DNA of 47,812 bases from Aeromonas eucrenophila (GCF_000819865.1 NZ_CDDF01000010.1:1-47812), one strand, 5' to 3'; shown: positions 24,802-33,510, counted from the first letter of the stretch. Numbers and translations: made by a program. The notes: generated from the letters alone by a model not told the origin.

Positions 24802-26175
24802 CTATAGCAGGGGATTGGTCGGCGGCGCGGCGCGCAGCAGGCCGGCGAGACGCTCGAGCCCCTCGGCGACGCGGGCGTCGGTGGCGGGCTGGCTCAGGCT
24901 CAGGCGCACTCCCTGCGGCGCGGCAAACTGGCCGGCGGCGAAGTGTTCCCCACTGGCGACCCCGACGTCAAGGGCGTTGGCCGCCTCGGCGAACTCCTGA
25001 CTGCGCCAGGGCTCGGGCAGGGGCAGCCAGGCGTGCATGGAGCCCGGCTGCCAGCGGGCGCCCGGCAGCAGGTGGCGCAGCAGCTCCCCCCGGCGCGCCA
25101 GGATCCGTCTCTGCAGCTCGATAAGCGGCATGATCTGGTGCTGACTCACCAGCTTGCAGGCCAGCTCGATGAGCAACGGGCTCACCATCCAGCTCGACAG
25201 CCGCATCGCCTGGGCGAAGCCGTTGCGCAGGGCCGGCGGTGTCAGCACGAAGCCGACCCTCAGGCCGCCGCAGGCGATCTTGGCCAGGCTGCCGAGGTAG
25301 ATGACTCGCTCAGGCGCGAGATTGACCAGGGGGGGAGTGGTGGTCTCCGGCAGCAGGCCGTTGACGTCGTCCTCGATGATCAACAGATCGTGGCGACGGG
25401 CGATGGCGACTATGGCCTCCCGCCGCGCCAGGCTCATCACGGCGGTGGTGGGGTTTTGCAGGGTCGGCGTCAGGTAGAGCAGCTTGGCCCGGCGCTGGCG
25501 ACAGGCCGCATCCAGCGCCGCCGGGATCAAGCCCTCCTCGTCCAGGGGCAGGCCCACCACCTGGTTCTTCAGCTGGCGCGCGTTGCCCAGCATGCCGGGG
25601 TAGCTGAGCCCCTCGCACAGTATGGTTTCCCCCACGCAGCCGGTGGCGAGCAGGGCCAGCATGATGCCGTGCTGGGCGCCGTGGCTGAACAGCAGGTGCT
25701 CCTCCCGGCAGTTGACCCCCAGTCCGGTGAGCCAGTCGACGAACAGCTGGCGCTGCTCGGGCCGTCCCGCCTCCTTGTCATAGCCGAGCAGGGCATTGAG
25801 ATCCCCTTCCGCCAGCTCGTTCAGCATCGGCTTGATGATGGCGGCCCTGTCCAGCTGGACCGGCAGGTTCTGCCACAGCTCGATGCGGTGGCTGTCCTCG
25901 TTGCGGATCACCCATTCGTTGGCGGGATCCGCTTCCCCCCTGACCCAGGTGCCGTGGCCCACCCTGGCGGCCAGCAGACCGCGTCGCTCGGCCTCGGCGT
26001 AGGCGCGGGTGACGGTGCCGACCGTCACGCCGAGCTTGTCCGCCAGCGCCCGCATGGTCGGCAGCCGGGTCTGGGGAGGCAGGGTGCCGCCATGGATGGC
26101 CTGCTCTATGGCCTTGACCAGTTTCAGGTAGAGAGGGCCTTCGAAGGCGTCGAGGTTGGGGGTCCAGATTGTCAT
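24802..26175 (-). CDS. MocR/PdxR-type regulator: GntR winged helix fused to an aminotransferase fold
   Basis: A 457-residue two-domain regulator. Residues 10-80 form a GntR HTH (LYLKLVKAIEQAIHGGTLPPQ and GVTVGTVTRAYAEAERRGLL). The remainder is a fold-type I aminotransferase domain with the IIEDDVNG motif (PLP ring contact) and the PLP lysine in YLGSLAKIACGG. MocR proteins sense PLP or amino-acid derived ligands and usually control the divergent gene. Here that is a LysE exporter, with a perfect 16-bp palindrome between. The start lacks a clear Shine-Dalgarno. Confidence 0.92.
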   Translation of the reverse strand: MTIWTPNLDAFEGPLYLKLVKAIEQAIHGGTLPPQTRLPTMRALADKLGVTVGTVTRAYAEAERRGLLAARVGHGTWVRGEADPANEWVIRNEDSHRIELWQNLPVQLDRAAIIKPMLNELAEGDLNALLGYDKEAGRPEQRQLFVDWLTGLGVNCREEHLLFSHGAQHGIMLALLATGCVGETILCEGLSYPGMLGNARQLKNQVVGLPLDEEGLIPAALDAACRQRRAKLLYLTPTLQNPTTAVMSLARREAIVAIARRHDLLIIEDDVNGLLPETTTPPLVNLAPERVIYLGSLAKIACGGLRVGFVLTPPALRNGFAQAMRLSSWMVSPLLIELACKLVSQHQIMPLIELQRRILARRGELLRHLLPGARWQPGSMHAWLPLPEPWRSQEFAEAANALDVGVASGEHFAAGQFAAPQGVRLSLSQPATDARVAEGLERLAGLLRAAPPTNPLL

Positions 26176-26203
26176 GGTGACAATAAATCCATTGATCGCA
26201 AGA

Positions 26204-26269
26204 TTGTCTCAATATAGCGTGAATATCAGCCGTTAAACAACCTCGATACCCACATTGTATCGATACAAT
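26204..26269. promoter_or_regulatory. MocR operator candidate between regulator and LysE exporter
   Basis: ATTGTATCGATACAAT at 26254-26269 is a perfect 16-bp palindrome ending 23 bases before the exporter ATG. A related half, ATTGTCTCAATAT, lies near 26204, and CGATAC recurs at 26244. MocR regulators commonly use such spaced repeats. Confidence 0.65.
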
Positions 26270-26292
26270 ATGATCTGATGGGAGATAAATCC

Positions 26293-26889
26293 ATGACCAT
26301 GGAATGGTATGCCACCCTGTTTGGCTTCGCCCTGCTCACCTGTGGCACCCCGGGCCCGAACAACCTCATGCTGACCGCCTCCGGTGCCAACTTCGGGGTG
26401 CACCGCACCCTGCCTCATCTGCTCGGGGTGACGATAGGTCAGCCGGTCTTGCAACTGGTGCTGGCGCTCGGCTTCTATCCGTTGTTCGAACGCTGGCCCG
26501 TGCTGAGGCTGAGCCTGCAGGTGCTGGGCAGCCTCTATCTGCTGTGGCTGGCGTGGCGCATCGCGGTGGCCGGGGCACCCGGCGATCCGGCACGGCGCTC
26601 CCGTCCGCTGACCTTCCTGGAAGGGCTGGGCTTCCAGTTCCTCAATCCCAAGGCCTGGATGATGGGGATCTCGGCCATCAGTCTGTTCAGCCTGCCGGGG
26701 AGCGATTACTGGCCGAGCCTGTGGGGCATCATGTCCGTCTTCCCCATGGCGGGGTTGCCGGTCTGCTTCGCCTGGGTGTTGTTCGGTCATCAGCTCAGCC
26801 GCTGGATCAACTCGGACAAAGGCTGGCGCCGCCTCAACGGCAGCCTGGGCGCCCTGACCGCGCTCTGCGTGGTGATGCTCTGGTATTGA
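26293..26889 (+). CDS. LysE/RhtB family amino-acid exporter (first of two)
   Basis: A 198-residue membrane protein with six hydrophobic segments and the LysE landmarks FALLTCGTPGPNNLMLTASGANFG and FLEGLGFQFLNPKAWMM. It exports an amino acid or derivative. The start is uncertain: ATG 26278 and 26299 are in frame too, but GGAG at 26280-26283 is nine bases from 26293. It is divergent from the MocR regulator. A second LysE paralogue and an amino-acid racemase follow in the same direction, so the group may handle surplus or D-amino acids. Confidence 0.88.
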   Translation: MTMEWYATLFGFALLTCGTPGPNNLMLTASGANFGVHRTLPHLLGVTIGQPVLQLVLALGFYPLFERWPVLRLSLQVLGSLYLLWLAWRIAVAGAPGDPARRSRPLTFLEGLGFQFLNPKAWMMGISAISLFSLPGSDYWPSLWGIMSVFPMAGLPVCFAWVLFGHQLSRWINSDKGWRRLNGSLGALTALCVVMLWY

Positions 26890-26991
26890 TGAGTGACTGA
26901 TTATTAATGCAAATAAAGTGCATTGCTGACCTTGTCGTCAGGGCGCAGGCTCTGCATATTAGGGAGCTTGCTGTCACTCTATGAGGTTGAG

Positions 26992-27582
26992 ATGGATCTG
27001 AACTGGTTGCTTCCCCTGGCGGGCTTTGCCCTGATCACCTGTGGCACGCCTGGCCCCAACAACATGTTGCTCACCAGCGCCGGTGCGGCCCAGGGCTTTC
27101 GCCGCTCGGTGCCGCTGCTGGTGGGGGTGGTGGGTGGCATCAACCTGATGATCCTGGCCATGGCGCTGGGGCTGGGGGTGGTGTTCGAGAAGCTGCCGCT
27201 GCTGCACGAGGGGCTCAAGATCCTGGGCTCGGCCTACCTGCTCTGGCTGGCCTGGAAGGTCGCCACCGCCAGCGGCCCGGCCGAGGGCAACAGGCCGCTG
27301 ATCCCGGCCCACCAGGGCGCCATGCTGCAACTGCTCAATCCCAAGGCCTGGATGATGGCGCTCTCCGCCATCAGTGGCTTCACCCTGGCGGGAGAGGCCT
27401 ATTGGCCGTCCGCCAGCTGGGTGCTCGGCACCTTCTTCATCACCGGCCTCTACACTGGCGCTTTTTGGGTGTTGTTCGGTGCCCAGGTGCGCCGCCTCAT
27501 CCGCACCGCCAGGGGCTGGCGTCGTTTCAACCTCGGCATGGGGATCGCCACGGCGGCCTGCGTGCTGATGATCTGGATTTAG
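26992..27582 (+). CDS. LysE/RhtB family amino-acid exporter (second)
   Basis: A 196-residue paralogue of the preceding gene with the same motifs (FALITCGTPGPNNMLLTSAGAAQG and MLQLLNPKAWMMALSAISGF). ATG 26992 has GAGG five bases upstream; an upstream in-frame ATG at 26923 lacks one. The 102-bp gap to the first exporter has no terminator, so co-transcription is likely. A terminator separates it from ygeA. Confidence 0.88.
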   Translation: MDLNWLLPLAGFALITCGTPGPNNMLLTSAGAAQGFRRSVPLLVGVVGGINLMILAMALGLGVVFEKLPLLHEGLKILGSAYLLWLAWKVATASGPAEGNRPLIPAHQGAMLQLLNPKAWMMALSAISGFTLAGEAYWPSASWVLGTFFITGLYTGAFWVLFGAQVRRLIRTARGWRRFNLGMGIATAACVLMIWI

Positions 27583-27610
27583 GTGTTTGCACCTACCCTT
27601 CTGTCTTGTT

Positions 27611-27630
27611 GGCCCTGCGGGGCCTTTTTT
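27611..27630 (+). terminator. Terminator after the second LysE exporter
   Basis: GGCCC (27611-27615), TGCG loop, GGGCC (27620-27624), then six T. It ends 39 bases before ygeA. Confidence 0.8.
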
Positions 27631-27668
27631 ATCTCGATGACGGTGACGCGCCGCACCAAGGAGTTTCC

Positions 27669-28361
27669 ATGAAATGTATCGGTTTGCTGGGAGGCATGAG
27701 CTGGGAGTCCAGCGTCAGCTACTATCAGGCGCTCAACCGGGGCGTGCGGGCCCGGCTTGGCGGCCTGCACTCGGCGCGGGTGCTGCTCAACAGCGTCGAC
27801 TTCGCCGAGATAGAGCGGCTGCAGCACGCCGGTGACTGGCCCGCCACCGCTCGCCTGCTGAGCGTCGCCGCCCGGGATCTGCAGGCCGGTGGCGCCGACT
27901 TCCTGCTGATCGGCACCAACACCATGCACAAGGTGGCGCCGGAGATCGAAGCCGCCATCGAGATCCCGCTGCTGCACATCGCCGATGCCACCGCCAAACA
28001 GCTGGTGGCAGACGGGGTGACGCGGGTCGGCCTGCTCGGCACCCGCTTCACCATGGAGCAGGATTTCTACAAGGGGCGGCTGGAAACCCTGTTCGGATTG
28101 GAGGTGCTGGTGCCGCAGGCGGCCGAGCGGGAGCGGGTGCACCGGATCATCTATGACGAGCTCTGCCTGGGAGAGGTGCGTGACGACTCCCGGGCCGAAT
28201 ACCTCGCCATCATCGCCGGACTGGCCGAGGCCGGTGCCCAGGCGGTGATCCTGGGTTGCACCGAAATCGCCCTGCTGGTGGGGGATGCGAAGGCCGCGGT
28301 GCCGCTCTACGACACCACCGCCATCCATGCGAAGGTGGCGGTGGAGTGGGCGCTCGGCTGA
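27669..28361 (+). CDS. ygeA: Aspartate/glutamate racemase family, YgeA-like broad-specificity amino-acid racemase
   Basis: A 230-residue PLP-independent racemase. The catalytic pair is Thr83 (GTNTMHK) and Cys197 (LGCTEI), at the same positions as in E. coli YgeA, which racemises several amino acids including homoserine. KCIGLLGGMSWESS, LNSVDFAEIE and GTRFTMEQDFYKGRL are conserved. AAGGAG lies six bases before the ATG; the long frame upstream belongs to the LysE region. It follows two amino-acid exporters, but a terminator intervenes. Confidence 0.94.
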   Translation: MKCIGLLGGMSWESSVSYYQALNRGVRARLGGLHSARVLLNSVDFAEIERLQHAGDWPATARLLSVAARDLQAGGADFLLIGTNTMHKVAPEIEAAIEIPLLHIADATAKQLVADGVTRVGLLGTRFTMEQDFYKGRLETLFGLEVLVPQAAERERVHRIIYDELCLGEVRDDSRAEYLAIIAGLAEAGAQAVILGCTEIALLVGDAKAAVPLYDTTAIHAKVAVEWALG

Positions 28362-28374
28362 AGCGTCAGACGCA

Positions 28375-28441
28375 CGAAAAAACCGGATCCCCGAAGATGA
28401 AAAAGAGGCGCCATGGCGCCTCTTTTGCTGCCGGTTTTTCG
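28375..28441 (+). terminator. Nested inverted repeats after ygeA
   Basis: Inner stem AAAAGAGGCGCC (28401-28412) / GGCGCCTCTTTT (28415-28426) is a terminator. It sits inside an outer repeat CGAAAAAACCGG (28375-28386) / CCGGTTTTTCG (28431-28441), itself terminator-like, giving a double-layered structure. Confidence 0.75.
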
Positions 28442-28504
28442 GCATCGGCAGGCTCGAAGAGAACTGTGAGTCAGCCTTCACTTCAGCAGGGCGAGTGGCG
28501 CTTT

Positions 28505-28526
28505 TATTGTCAATCGGCTCACATTT
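28505..28526 (+). promoter_or_regulatory. Candidate CRP site upstream of the DUF4432 gene
   Basis: TATTGTCA-ATCGGC-TCACATTT: the right half is a perfect 8-base CRP half-site and the left core TGTCA has one mismatch to TGTGA, with the correct six-base spacer. It lies about 100 bases before the ATG at 28626. Confidence 0.5.
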
Positions 28527-28625
28527 CCCTCTTTTGCACCTTGAGTCCTGTTGGGCTGAGGCCTAGTTTCTCGATCGCTGAAACGATTCAGCCCTCATGA
28601 AACCAAGCCATAAGAGGATAAATCC

Positions 28626-29840
28626 ATGTTGAAGAAACTCTCCATTGCCGTGCTGTTCGCCCTGGGGGCGAACGCGAGCCAGGCCGCCGAATTCCTGCTG
28701 ACCGACTCCCAGCAGGGGTTGGACGTAGGGGACTGGAAGACCAGCAGCGAGCAGCTGGGGATCAAGAGCCCGGTGCCCTTCTCCATCGAGAAGAAGCGGC
28801 TGCACGGCGGGCGTCAGGAAGGGGTGGATCTGCTGATCATCGACAACGGCGTGATGAAGATTATCCTGGTGCCGACCCGTGGCATGGGGATCAAGGAGGT
28901 CAAGGCCGCCGATCTGCGCCTCGGCTGGGACTCGCCGGTCAAGGAGGTGGTCAACCCGGCCTTCATCGATCTGGAGAGCCGCGCCGGCCTTGGCTGGCTC
29001 GACGGCTTCAACGAGATGCTGGTGCGCTGCGGTTATGAATGGACGGGTCACCCCGGGGTGGACGACGACGGCCGGCTCAAGAGCCTGCACGGCCGGGTGC
29101 AGAACACTCCCGCCTCCGTGGTCAGTGTGACCGTGGATGAGGCGCCTCCCTACGCCATTCATGTGCGGGGACGAGTGGACGAGCGCACCTTCAAGATGAG
29201 TGATCTGGTCACCTGGACCCAGCTGAGCGTAGTGCCGGGTCAGGCGGAATTTGCCCTGCAGGACAAGCTGACCAACCACGCCGACTACGAGAACGAATAC
29301 CAGATCATCTATCACGGCAATTTCGGGACCCCGATCCTGGAGGAGGGGGCGAGGGTCAGCACGCCGGTGAAGCAGATCTCCCCGTTCAACGACTATGCCA
29401 AGCAGGGGCTGAAGAGTTGGCAAAGCTATCTGGCGCCCACCAAGGGCTTCGATGAGATGGTGTTCAATCTGGTGCCTTACGCTGACGCCGAGGGCAATAC
29501 GCTGGCGGTGCTGAACAATCGGCAAGGCAGCGCCGGCGTCGTCGTGGCTTACAACACGCATCAGCTGCCGGTGCTGACCCTGTGGAAGAACACGGACACC
29601 CTGGCCCAGGGCTATGTGACCGGGATAGAGCCGGGCACCAGCTATGCCTACAGCACCAAGTACCAGCGCCCCCTGGGATTGGTGCCGAAGATCCAGCCGG
29701 GAGAGACCAAGACCTTCGATCTCTCCTATCGCCTGCTGCAGAGCCCGGATGAAGTGAAGCAGGCGTTGGCCCGGGTTGACGAGATCCAGGCCGGCCGTCC
29801 GACCGAGCTGCGGGAGCAGCCGCTGGTCAAGCTGCCCTGA
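28626..29840 (+). CDS. Exported aldose 1-epimerase family protein (DUF4432)
   Basis: A 404-residue protein with a Sec signal peptide (LKKLSIAVLFALGANASQAA, cleavage near residue 21) followed by a DUF4432 galactose-mutarotase-like beta-sandwich: LLIIDNGVMKIILVPTRGMG, GWDSPVKEVVNP, GWLDGFNEMLVRCGYEWTG, EYQIIYHGNFG. Most relatives act on sugars or sugar acids; this one is placed in the periplasm. A CRP-like site upstream fits carbon-source control. No sugar-utilisation gene adjoins it, so the substrate is unknown. Confidence 0.85.
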   Translation: MLKKLSIAVLFALGANASQAAEFLLTDSQQGLDVGDWKTSSEQLGIKSPVPFSIEKKRLHGGRQEGVDLLIIDNGVMKIILVPTRGMGIKEVKAADLRLGWDSPVKEVVNPAFIDLESRAGLGWLDGFNEMLVRCGYEWTGHPGVDDDGRLKSLHGRVQNTPASVVSVTVDEAPPYAIHVRGRVDERTFKMSDLVTWTQLSVVPGQAEFALQDKLTNHADYENEYQIIYHGNFGTPILEEGARVSTPVKQISPFNDYAKQGLKSWQSYLAPTKGFDEMVFNLVPYADAEGNTLAVLNNRQGSAGVVVAYNTHQLPVLTLWKNTDTLAQGYVTGIEPGTSYAYSTKYQRPLGLVPKIQPGETKTFDLSYRLLQSPDEVKQALARVDEIQAGRPTELREQPLVKLP

Positions 29841-29892
29841 TCCGGCGTGCGCCGGATAACAAAAAGCCGCCCCGTTGCAGGGGCGGCTTTTT
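29841..29892. terminator. Bidirectional terminator between DUF4432 and the acyl-CoA synthetase
   Basis: Perfect 13-bp stem AAAAAGCCGCCCC (29861-29873) / GGGGCGGCTTTTT (29880-29892), with T runs in both directions. A small perfect hairpin, TCCGGCG-TG-CGCCGGA, lies just before it at 29841-29856. Confidence 0.9.
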
Positions 29893-29912
29893 CATTGGCG
29901 ACAGGAGCGGGA

Positions 29913-31703
29913 TCAGACGTGGCTGTACATCGCCTCGATCTCGCTCTGGTACTTGGCCTCGATGATCTTGCGGCGCAGCTTCATGGTCGGGGTGATCTCC
30001 CCGAGCTCCATGGAGAAGGCGCTCGGCAGCAGAGTGAACTTCTTCACCTGCTCAAACTTGGCCAGCTCCTGCTGCAATTCATGAATGCGCGACTCGAAGA
30101 ATTCCACCACCCGGGAGTGGCGCAGCAGCTCGGTCTTGCACTGATATTGCAGGTTGATGGAGCGGGCGTACTCCTCCAGGGACTCGAAGCAGGGCACGAT
30201 CAGCGCCGACACGAAGTGACGGGCGTCGGCGACGATGGCGATCTGCTCGATGAAGCGATCCTTGCCGAGGGTGCCTTCCACCAGCTGCGGTGCCACGTAC
30301 TTGCCGTTGGAAGTCTTCATCAGCTCCTTGAGGCGCTCGGTGAAGTAGAGGTTGCCCTTGTCGTCCATCTCGCCGGCATCGCCGGTGCGCAGGAAGCCAT
30401 CCTCGGTCATCACCTCGGCGGTGGCCTCCGGCTTGTTGTAGTAACCGCGCATCACGGTCGGTGAGCGCACCAGCAGCTCGTTGTTCTCACCCAGCTTCAC
30501 CTCGATACCGCTCAGCACTGTGCCGATGGAGCCCAGCTTGAACTGTTGATCCTCGAAGCAGCAGACGGTGGCCGTGGTCTCTGTCATGCCGTAGCCGTAC
30601 TTGAGGTTGAGCCCCATGGCCTGGAAGAAGAGGTTGACGTCGTCCGCGAGGCGGGCGCCCGCCACCGGCAGGAAGCGGGTGCGGCCACCGAAGCGGGCGC
30701 GCAGCTTGCGAAACACCAGCCGCTCCGCCAGCGCGAGCTTGGCATAGAGCAGCGGCGAGACGGACTGACCCGCCTGACGGGTGGCCACCACCTGCTGGCC
30801 GACCTTGGTGGCCCAGCCGAACAGGGCGCGGCGCAGGCGCGGGGCCTGGGCGACCTTGGCCTGGATCATGGCGTAGGCCTTCTCGTAGAGGCGCGGCACG
30901 GCGCACATCACGGTCGGTTGCACCTCGCCGATGACGTCCATCACCTTCTGGGGATCGCGGATGTAGACGTTCTCGGCGCCGCAGTAGAGCACGTAGTAGG
31001 TCCAGACGCGCTCGAACACGTGGCTGAGCGGCAACATGCACAGAGACACGTCTTGCTGGTTCAGATCCAGGCGCTTGTCGTGCATCTCGAAGCAGGCGGC
31101 GACGTTGGCAAAATCGAGCATGACCCCCTTGGGCTCACCCGTGGTGCCCGAGGTGTAGATCAGGGTCAGCAGGTCGTCCATCCGGTACTGCTGCTCGCGA
31201 AGGCGCAGCTCCTGCTCGCTGGGCTGATGATTGCCCGAGGAGAGGAAGGTCTGGAAGTGGCTGGCCTCTGCACAGCCGCGCAGATCGACGGCGCCGTCCA
31301 GGGTGACGATCTGGCGGATCTCGCCATTGTTCAACAGCTGGAGGGCCTGATCGAACTGCTGCTGCTCCCCCACGAACAGCAGGCTGATGTTGGCGTCACG
31401 CACTATGTAGCGCAACTGCTCCAGGGTGCTGGTGGGATAGATGGGCACGCTGACGCCGCGGGCGGCGAGGATGCCGAGATCGGCCTGGGTCCATTCCGGC
31501 ATGTTGCGGGCATAGATGCCGACCATCCCGGTGGGCTGGTGGCCGGTACGGATCAGGGCCTGGGCGCAATAGTCCATCGCCTGACCCAGGGTGCGCCAGC
31601 CGATGGCACGCCATTGGCCATCCTGTTGAACGCGCAGGGCGGCCTTGTTGCCAAGGCGGGCAATGCGTTCCCGCATCAGTCGAACCAGATGAAACTGCGG
31701 CAT
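29913..31703 (-). CDS. AMP-dependent synthetase/ligase, long-chain acyl-CoA synthetase type (FadD15-like)
   Basis: A 596-residue ANL-superfamily enzyme that activates a fatty acid as acyl-AMP and then acyl-CoA. It has the P-loop LIYTSGTTGEPKGVML, LPLSHVFERVW, YGYGMTETTATV, FLRTGDAGEMDDKGNLYFTERLKELMKTSNGKYV, and the C-terminal catalytic lysine region ITPTMKLRRK. This is the cytosolic, peripheral-membrane form, not E. coli FadD itself. ATG 31703 is chosen; the Shine-Dalgarno plus ATG block is tandemly doubled just upstream (31701-31719). It is divergent from a thioredoxin-like gene. Confidence 0.9.
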   Translation of the reverse strand: MPQFHLVRLMRERIARLGNKAALRVQQDGQWRAIGWRTLGQAMDYCAQALIRTGHQPTGMVGIYARNMPEWTQADLGILAARGVSVPIYPTSTLEQLRYIVRDANISLLFVGEQQQFDQALQLLNNGEIRQIVTLDGAVDLRGCAEASHFQTFLSSGNHQPSEQELRLREQQYRMDDLLTLIYTSGTTGEPKGVMLDFANVAACFEMHDKRLDLNQQDVSLCMLPLSHVFERVWTYYVLYCGAENVYIRDPQKVMDVIGEVQPTVMCAVPRLYEKAYAMIQAKVAQAPRLRRALFGWATKVGQQVVATRQAGQSVSPLLYAKLALAERLVFRKLRARFGGRTRFLPVAGARLADDVNLFFQAMGLNLKYGYGMTETTATVCCFEDQQFKLGSIGTVLSGIEVKLGENNELLVRSPTVMRGYYNKPEATAEVMTEDGFLRTGDAGEMDDKGNLYFTERLKELMKTSNGKYVAPQLVEGTLGKDRFIEQIAIVADARHFVSALIVPCFESLEEYARSINLQYQCKTELLRHSRVVEFFESRIHELQQELAKFEQVKKFTLLPSAFSMELGEITPTMKLRRKIIEAKYQSEIEAMYSHV

Positions 31704-31885
31704 CCTCAATCATCCTCAAGTAACAGTTGTACGCCCGTGAGGGCACTCAAAATCGCGCTGGAGTGTAAACTCTAGCATTACAGCTTACAAGTGTGCGCCG
31801 TTTGTCCTGGATCACAAAGTCGTCAAGTTGGATCGACTCAGGCATGATGGGACAAAGAGATCGGATTCGTTCAGGGAGGGGAGCC

Positions 31886-32431
31886 ATGAAGTTCGGGATC
31901 AAGAGCCTGATCACCGGGGTCTTGCTGCTACTGGCGGGGGTCGGCGTGCTCTGGTTTGTGCTGGGGAGCTTGCCTGCGGGGGAGGACAATCCCTGGCTGA
32001 GCGGGGCCGAAGGTTATGAGCAGGGACAGCAGCGGGCACTGAGCGAGGGGATCCCTCTGCTCTACGTGATCGAAGGCGCCAAGTGTCGACGCTGCAAGGC
32101 CCTCGATACCCTGCTGTGGCACGCCCCCGAGCTGCAATCCAGCTTGGCCGGGCTGGTCAAGGTGCGGCTCAACCCGGATGCGGGGGATGGCAGCGCCCAC
32201 ATCTTGCGCCGCTTCCCCCAGGTGACGACGCCACCCGGCATCTATCTCCAGCGGCCGGGTGAGCCGCTGCGGCCCATCAGAGTCGAGGTGGAGGATCAGC
32301 AGATCTGGATGCCGGGGGTGACCTATGGTCGCGGCTTCTTCATGCCGCTCTCGGCCGCGGGTTTCGACGCCGTGGTGCGGGTCACGCTGAGTCTGGAGGA
32401 TCCCGCCATCGACAACGCGCCGTTGCCTTAG
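31886..32431 (+). CDS. Membrane-anchored thioredoxin-fold protein
   Basis: A 181-residue protein with one N-terminal membrane segment (SLITGVLLLLAGVGVLWFVLG) and a thioredoxin-like domain with a CRRC motif (GAKCRRCKALD) and a proline-preceded loop (VTTPPGIYL) similar to the cis-Pro loop. Probably a periplasm-facing thiol-disulfide protein; partners unknown. GGAG lies just upstream of ATG 31886; the frame upstream of it is not needed. Confidence 0.75.
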   Translation: MKFGIKSLITGVLLLLAGVGVLWFVLGSLPAGEDNPWLSGAEGYEQGQQRALSEGIPLLYVIEGAKCRRCKALDTLLWHAPELQSSLAGLVKVRLNPDAGDGSAHILRRFPQVTTPPGIYLQRPGEPLRPIRVEVEDQQIWMPGVTYGRGFFMPLSAAGFDAVVRVTLSLEDPAIDNAPLP

Positions 32432-32502
32432 CCGCTGCGCGTTGAAGACAGGGCGTAACCAACATAATGCAGAGGAGACATTCCCCTGTGTTGACCGGCG
32501 GC

Positions 32503-32964
32503 TTAACCGAAGTCGAACAGGCGGGACATCAGCACCGCATCTTCCCTGTCCTGACCGGTGCCGTAGTAGCCGTCACGGCGGCAATACTCGGCAAAGCCTT
32601 CGCTCTCGTAGAGGCCGATGGCGCGCTGGTTGCCGGCGCGCACCTCCAGGAACCAGGCCTCCGCCTTCTTTGCCTTGCTGCGGGCGAGGTACTCCTTGAG
32701 CAGCGCCCGGCCCAGCCCCTTGCCCTGAAAATCGGGGTGCACGCAGATGTTCATCAGCGAGCTGTCCCCCGCCACCAGATCCGAGATGTAGAAGCCGGCG
32801 GGGCGGCCGTCCACCAGCATCAGGCCGTTGAGATAGCGCGGCCCGAAGCAGGAGAGCAGGTTGGCCTGGCTCCAGGGCTCCCGATGGGCGGCCTGCTCTA
32901 TGGGGTAGATCAGCTCGAAATCGGATTCGAGCAGGGGGCGAAAGCTGAGGTTGGCGTCAGACAT
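32503..32964 (-). CDS. rimI: Ribosomal protein bS18 alanine N-acetyltransferase RimI
   Basis: A 153-residue GNAT enzyme acetylating the N-terminal alanine of ribosomal protein S18. Landmarks are IEQAAHREPWSQ, MNICVHPDFQGKGLGRALL (acetyl-CoA loop), WFLEVRAGNQRAIGLYESEGF and YYGTGQDREDAVLMSR, matching E. coli RimI in order. ATG 32964 has GGAG five bases upstream. It follows holD on the minus strand, as in E. coli, with a 138-bp gap containing a perfect 14-bp palindrome (33000-33013). Confidence 0.95.
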   Translation of the reverse strand: MSDANLSFRPLLESDFELIYPIEQAAHREPWSQANLLSCFGPRYLNGLMLVDGRPAGFYISDLVAGDSSLMNICVHPDFQGKGLGRALLKEYLARSKAKKAEAWFLEVRAGNQRAIGLYESEGFAEYCRRDGYYGTGQDREDAVLMSRLFDFG

Positions 32965-33102
32965 GGTAACTCCGGGAAGGATTCGCACTTGCGATACAGG
33001 GCATGGCCATGCCATGGTCGTTGGCTGGGAAGGCCGTGCGGCGCAAGTCTGGTTGACTTGAATGGTGCCATGAGCCGATGGCGAGTCGGGCCATGGCCTG
33101 GC

Positions 33103-33510
33103 TCAGCCGGGCAGTCGCTGCCGGCACTGTTGCCAGAGGGCGCGCTTGTGCGCCGCATCGGGCTTGAGCGGGCAGACCAGGGCGTCGGGCCAGCGCGGGT
33201 CGGCCACGGTCAGCCAGAGCAGGGGCGGGGTCGCCCCCTCGGGCAGTTCGCCGAGCAAGGAGACCTCGTCCGGCCCTATGCCGAGCAGGCTGCAGATGTC
33301 CGCCAGCAAGCTCGGGGCGGGCAGCGTCGGTGCCAGCAGCCATAGCTTGCCCGTTGGCAGTGGGGCCTGCGCTGGTGCGGGGACGGCGTTATCCGCCGTT
33401 GCCTGTGCGGGCTCGCCACCCGGCAGGGTCGGCGCTCTGAGCTGCCAGCTCTGTATGCCCATCCTGGCCAGGATGCGCTGACGCAGGGGGTCCAGCAGGG
33501 GATCTTGCAT
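33103..33510 (-). CDS. holD: DNA polymerase III psi subunit HolD
   Basis: A 135-residue clamp-loader accessory subunit that binds chi (HolC) and SSB-coated DNA. The conserved N-terminal segment (RILARMGIQSWQLRAP) links to the clamp loader in known HolD. LLGIGPDEVSLL and the C-terminal KRALWQQC segment also match the family. The middle is rich in Ala and Pro, with low conservation, as is usual for this fast-evolving subunit. holD-rimI adjacency strongly supports the call. Confidence 0.9.
   Translation of the reverse strand: MQDPLLDPLRQRILARMGIQSWQLRAPTLPGGEPAQATADNAVPAPAQAPLPTGKLWLLAPTLPAPSLLADICSLLGIGPDEVSLLGELPEGATPPLLWLTVADPRWPDALVCPLKPDAAHKRALWQQCRQRLPG

Noticed and set aside
31761..31772. 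FadR-like site near the acyl-CoA synthetase promoter
   Set aside because: GAGTGTAAACTC is an inverted repeat but does not resemble the FadR consensus beyond its symmetry.
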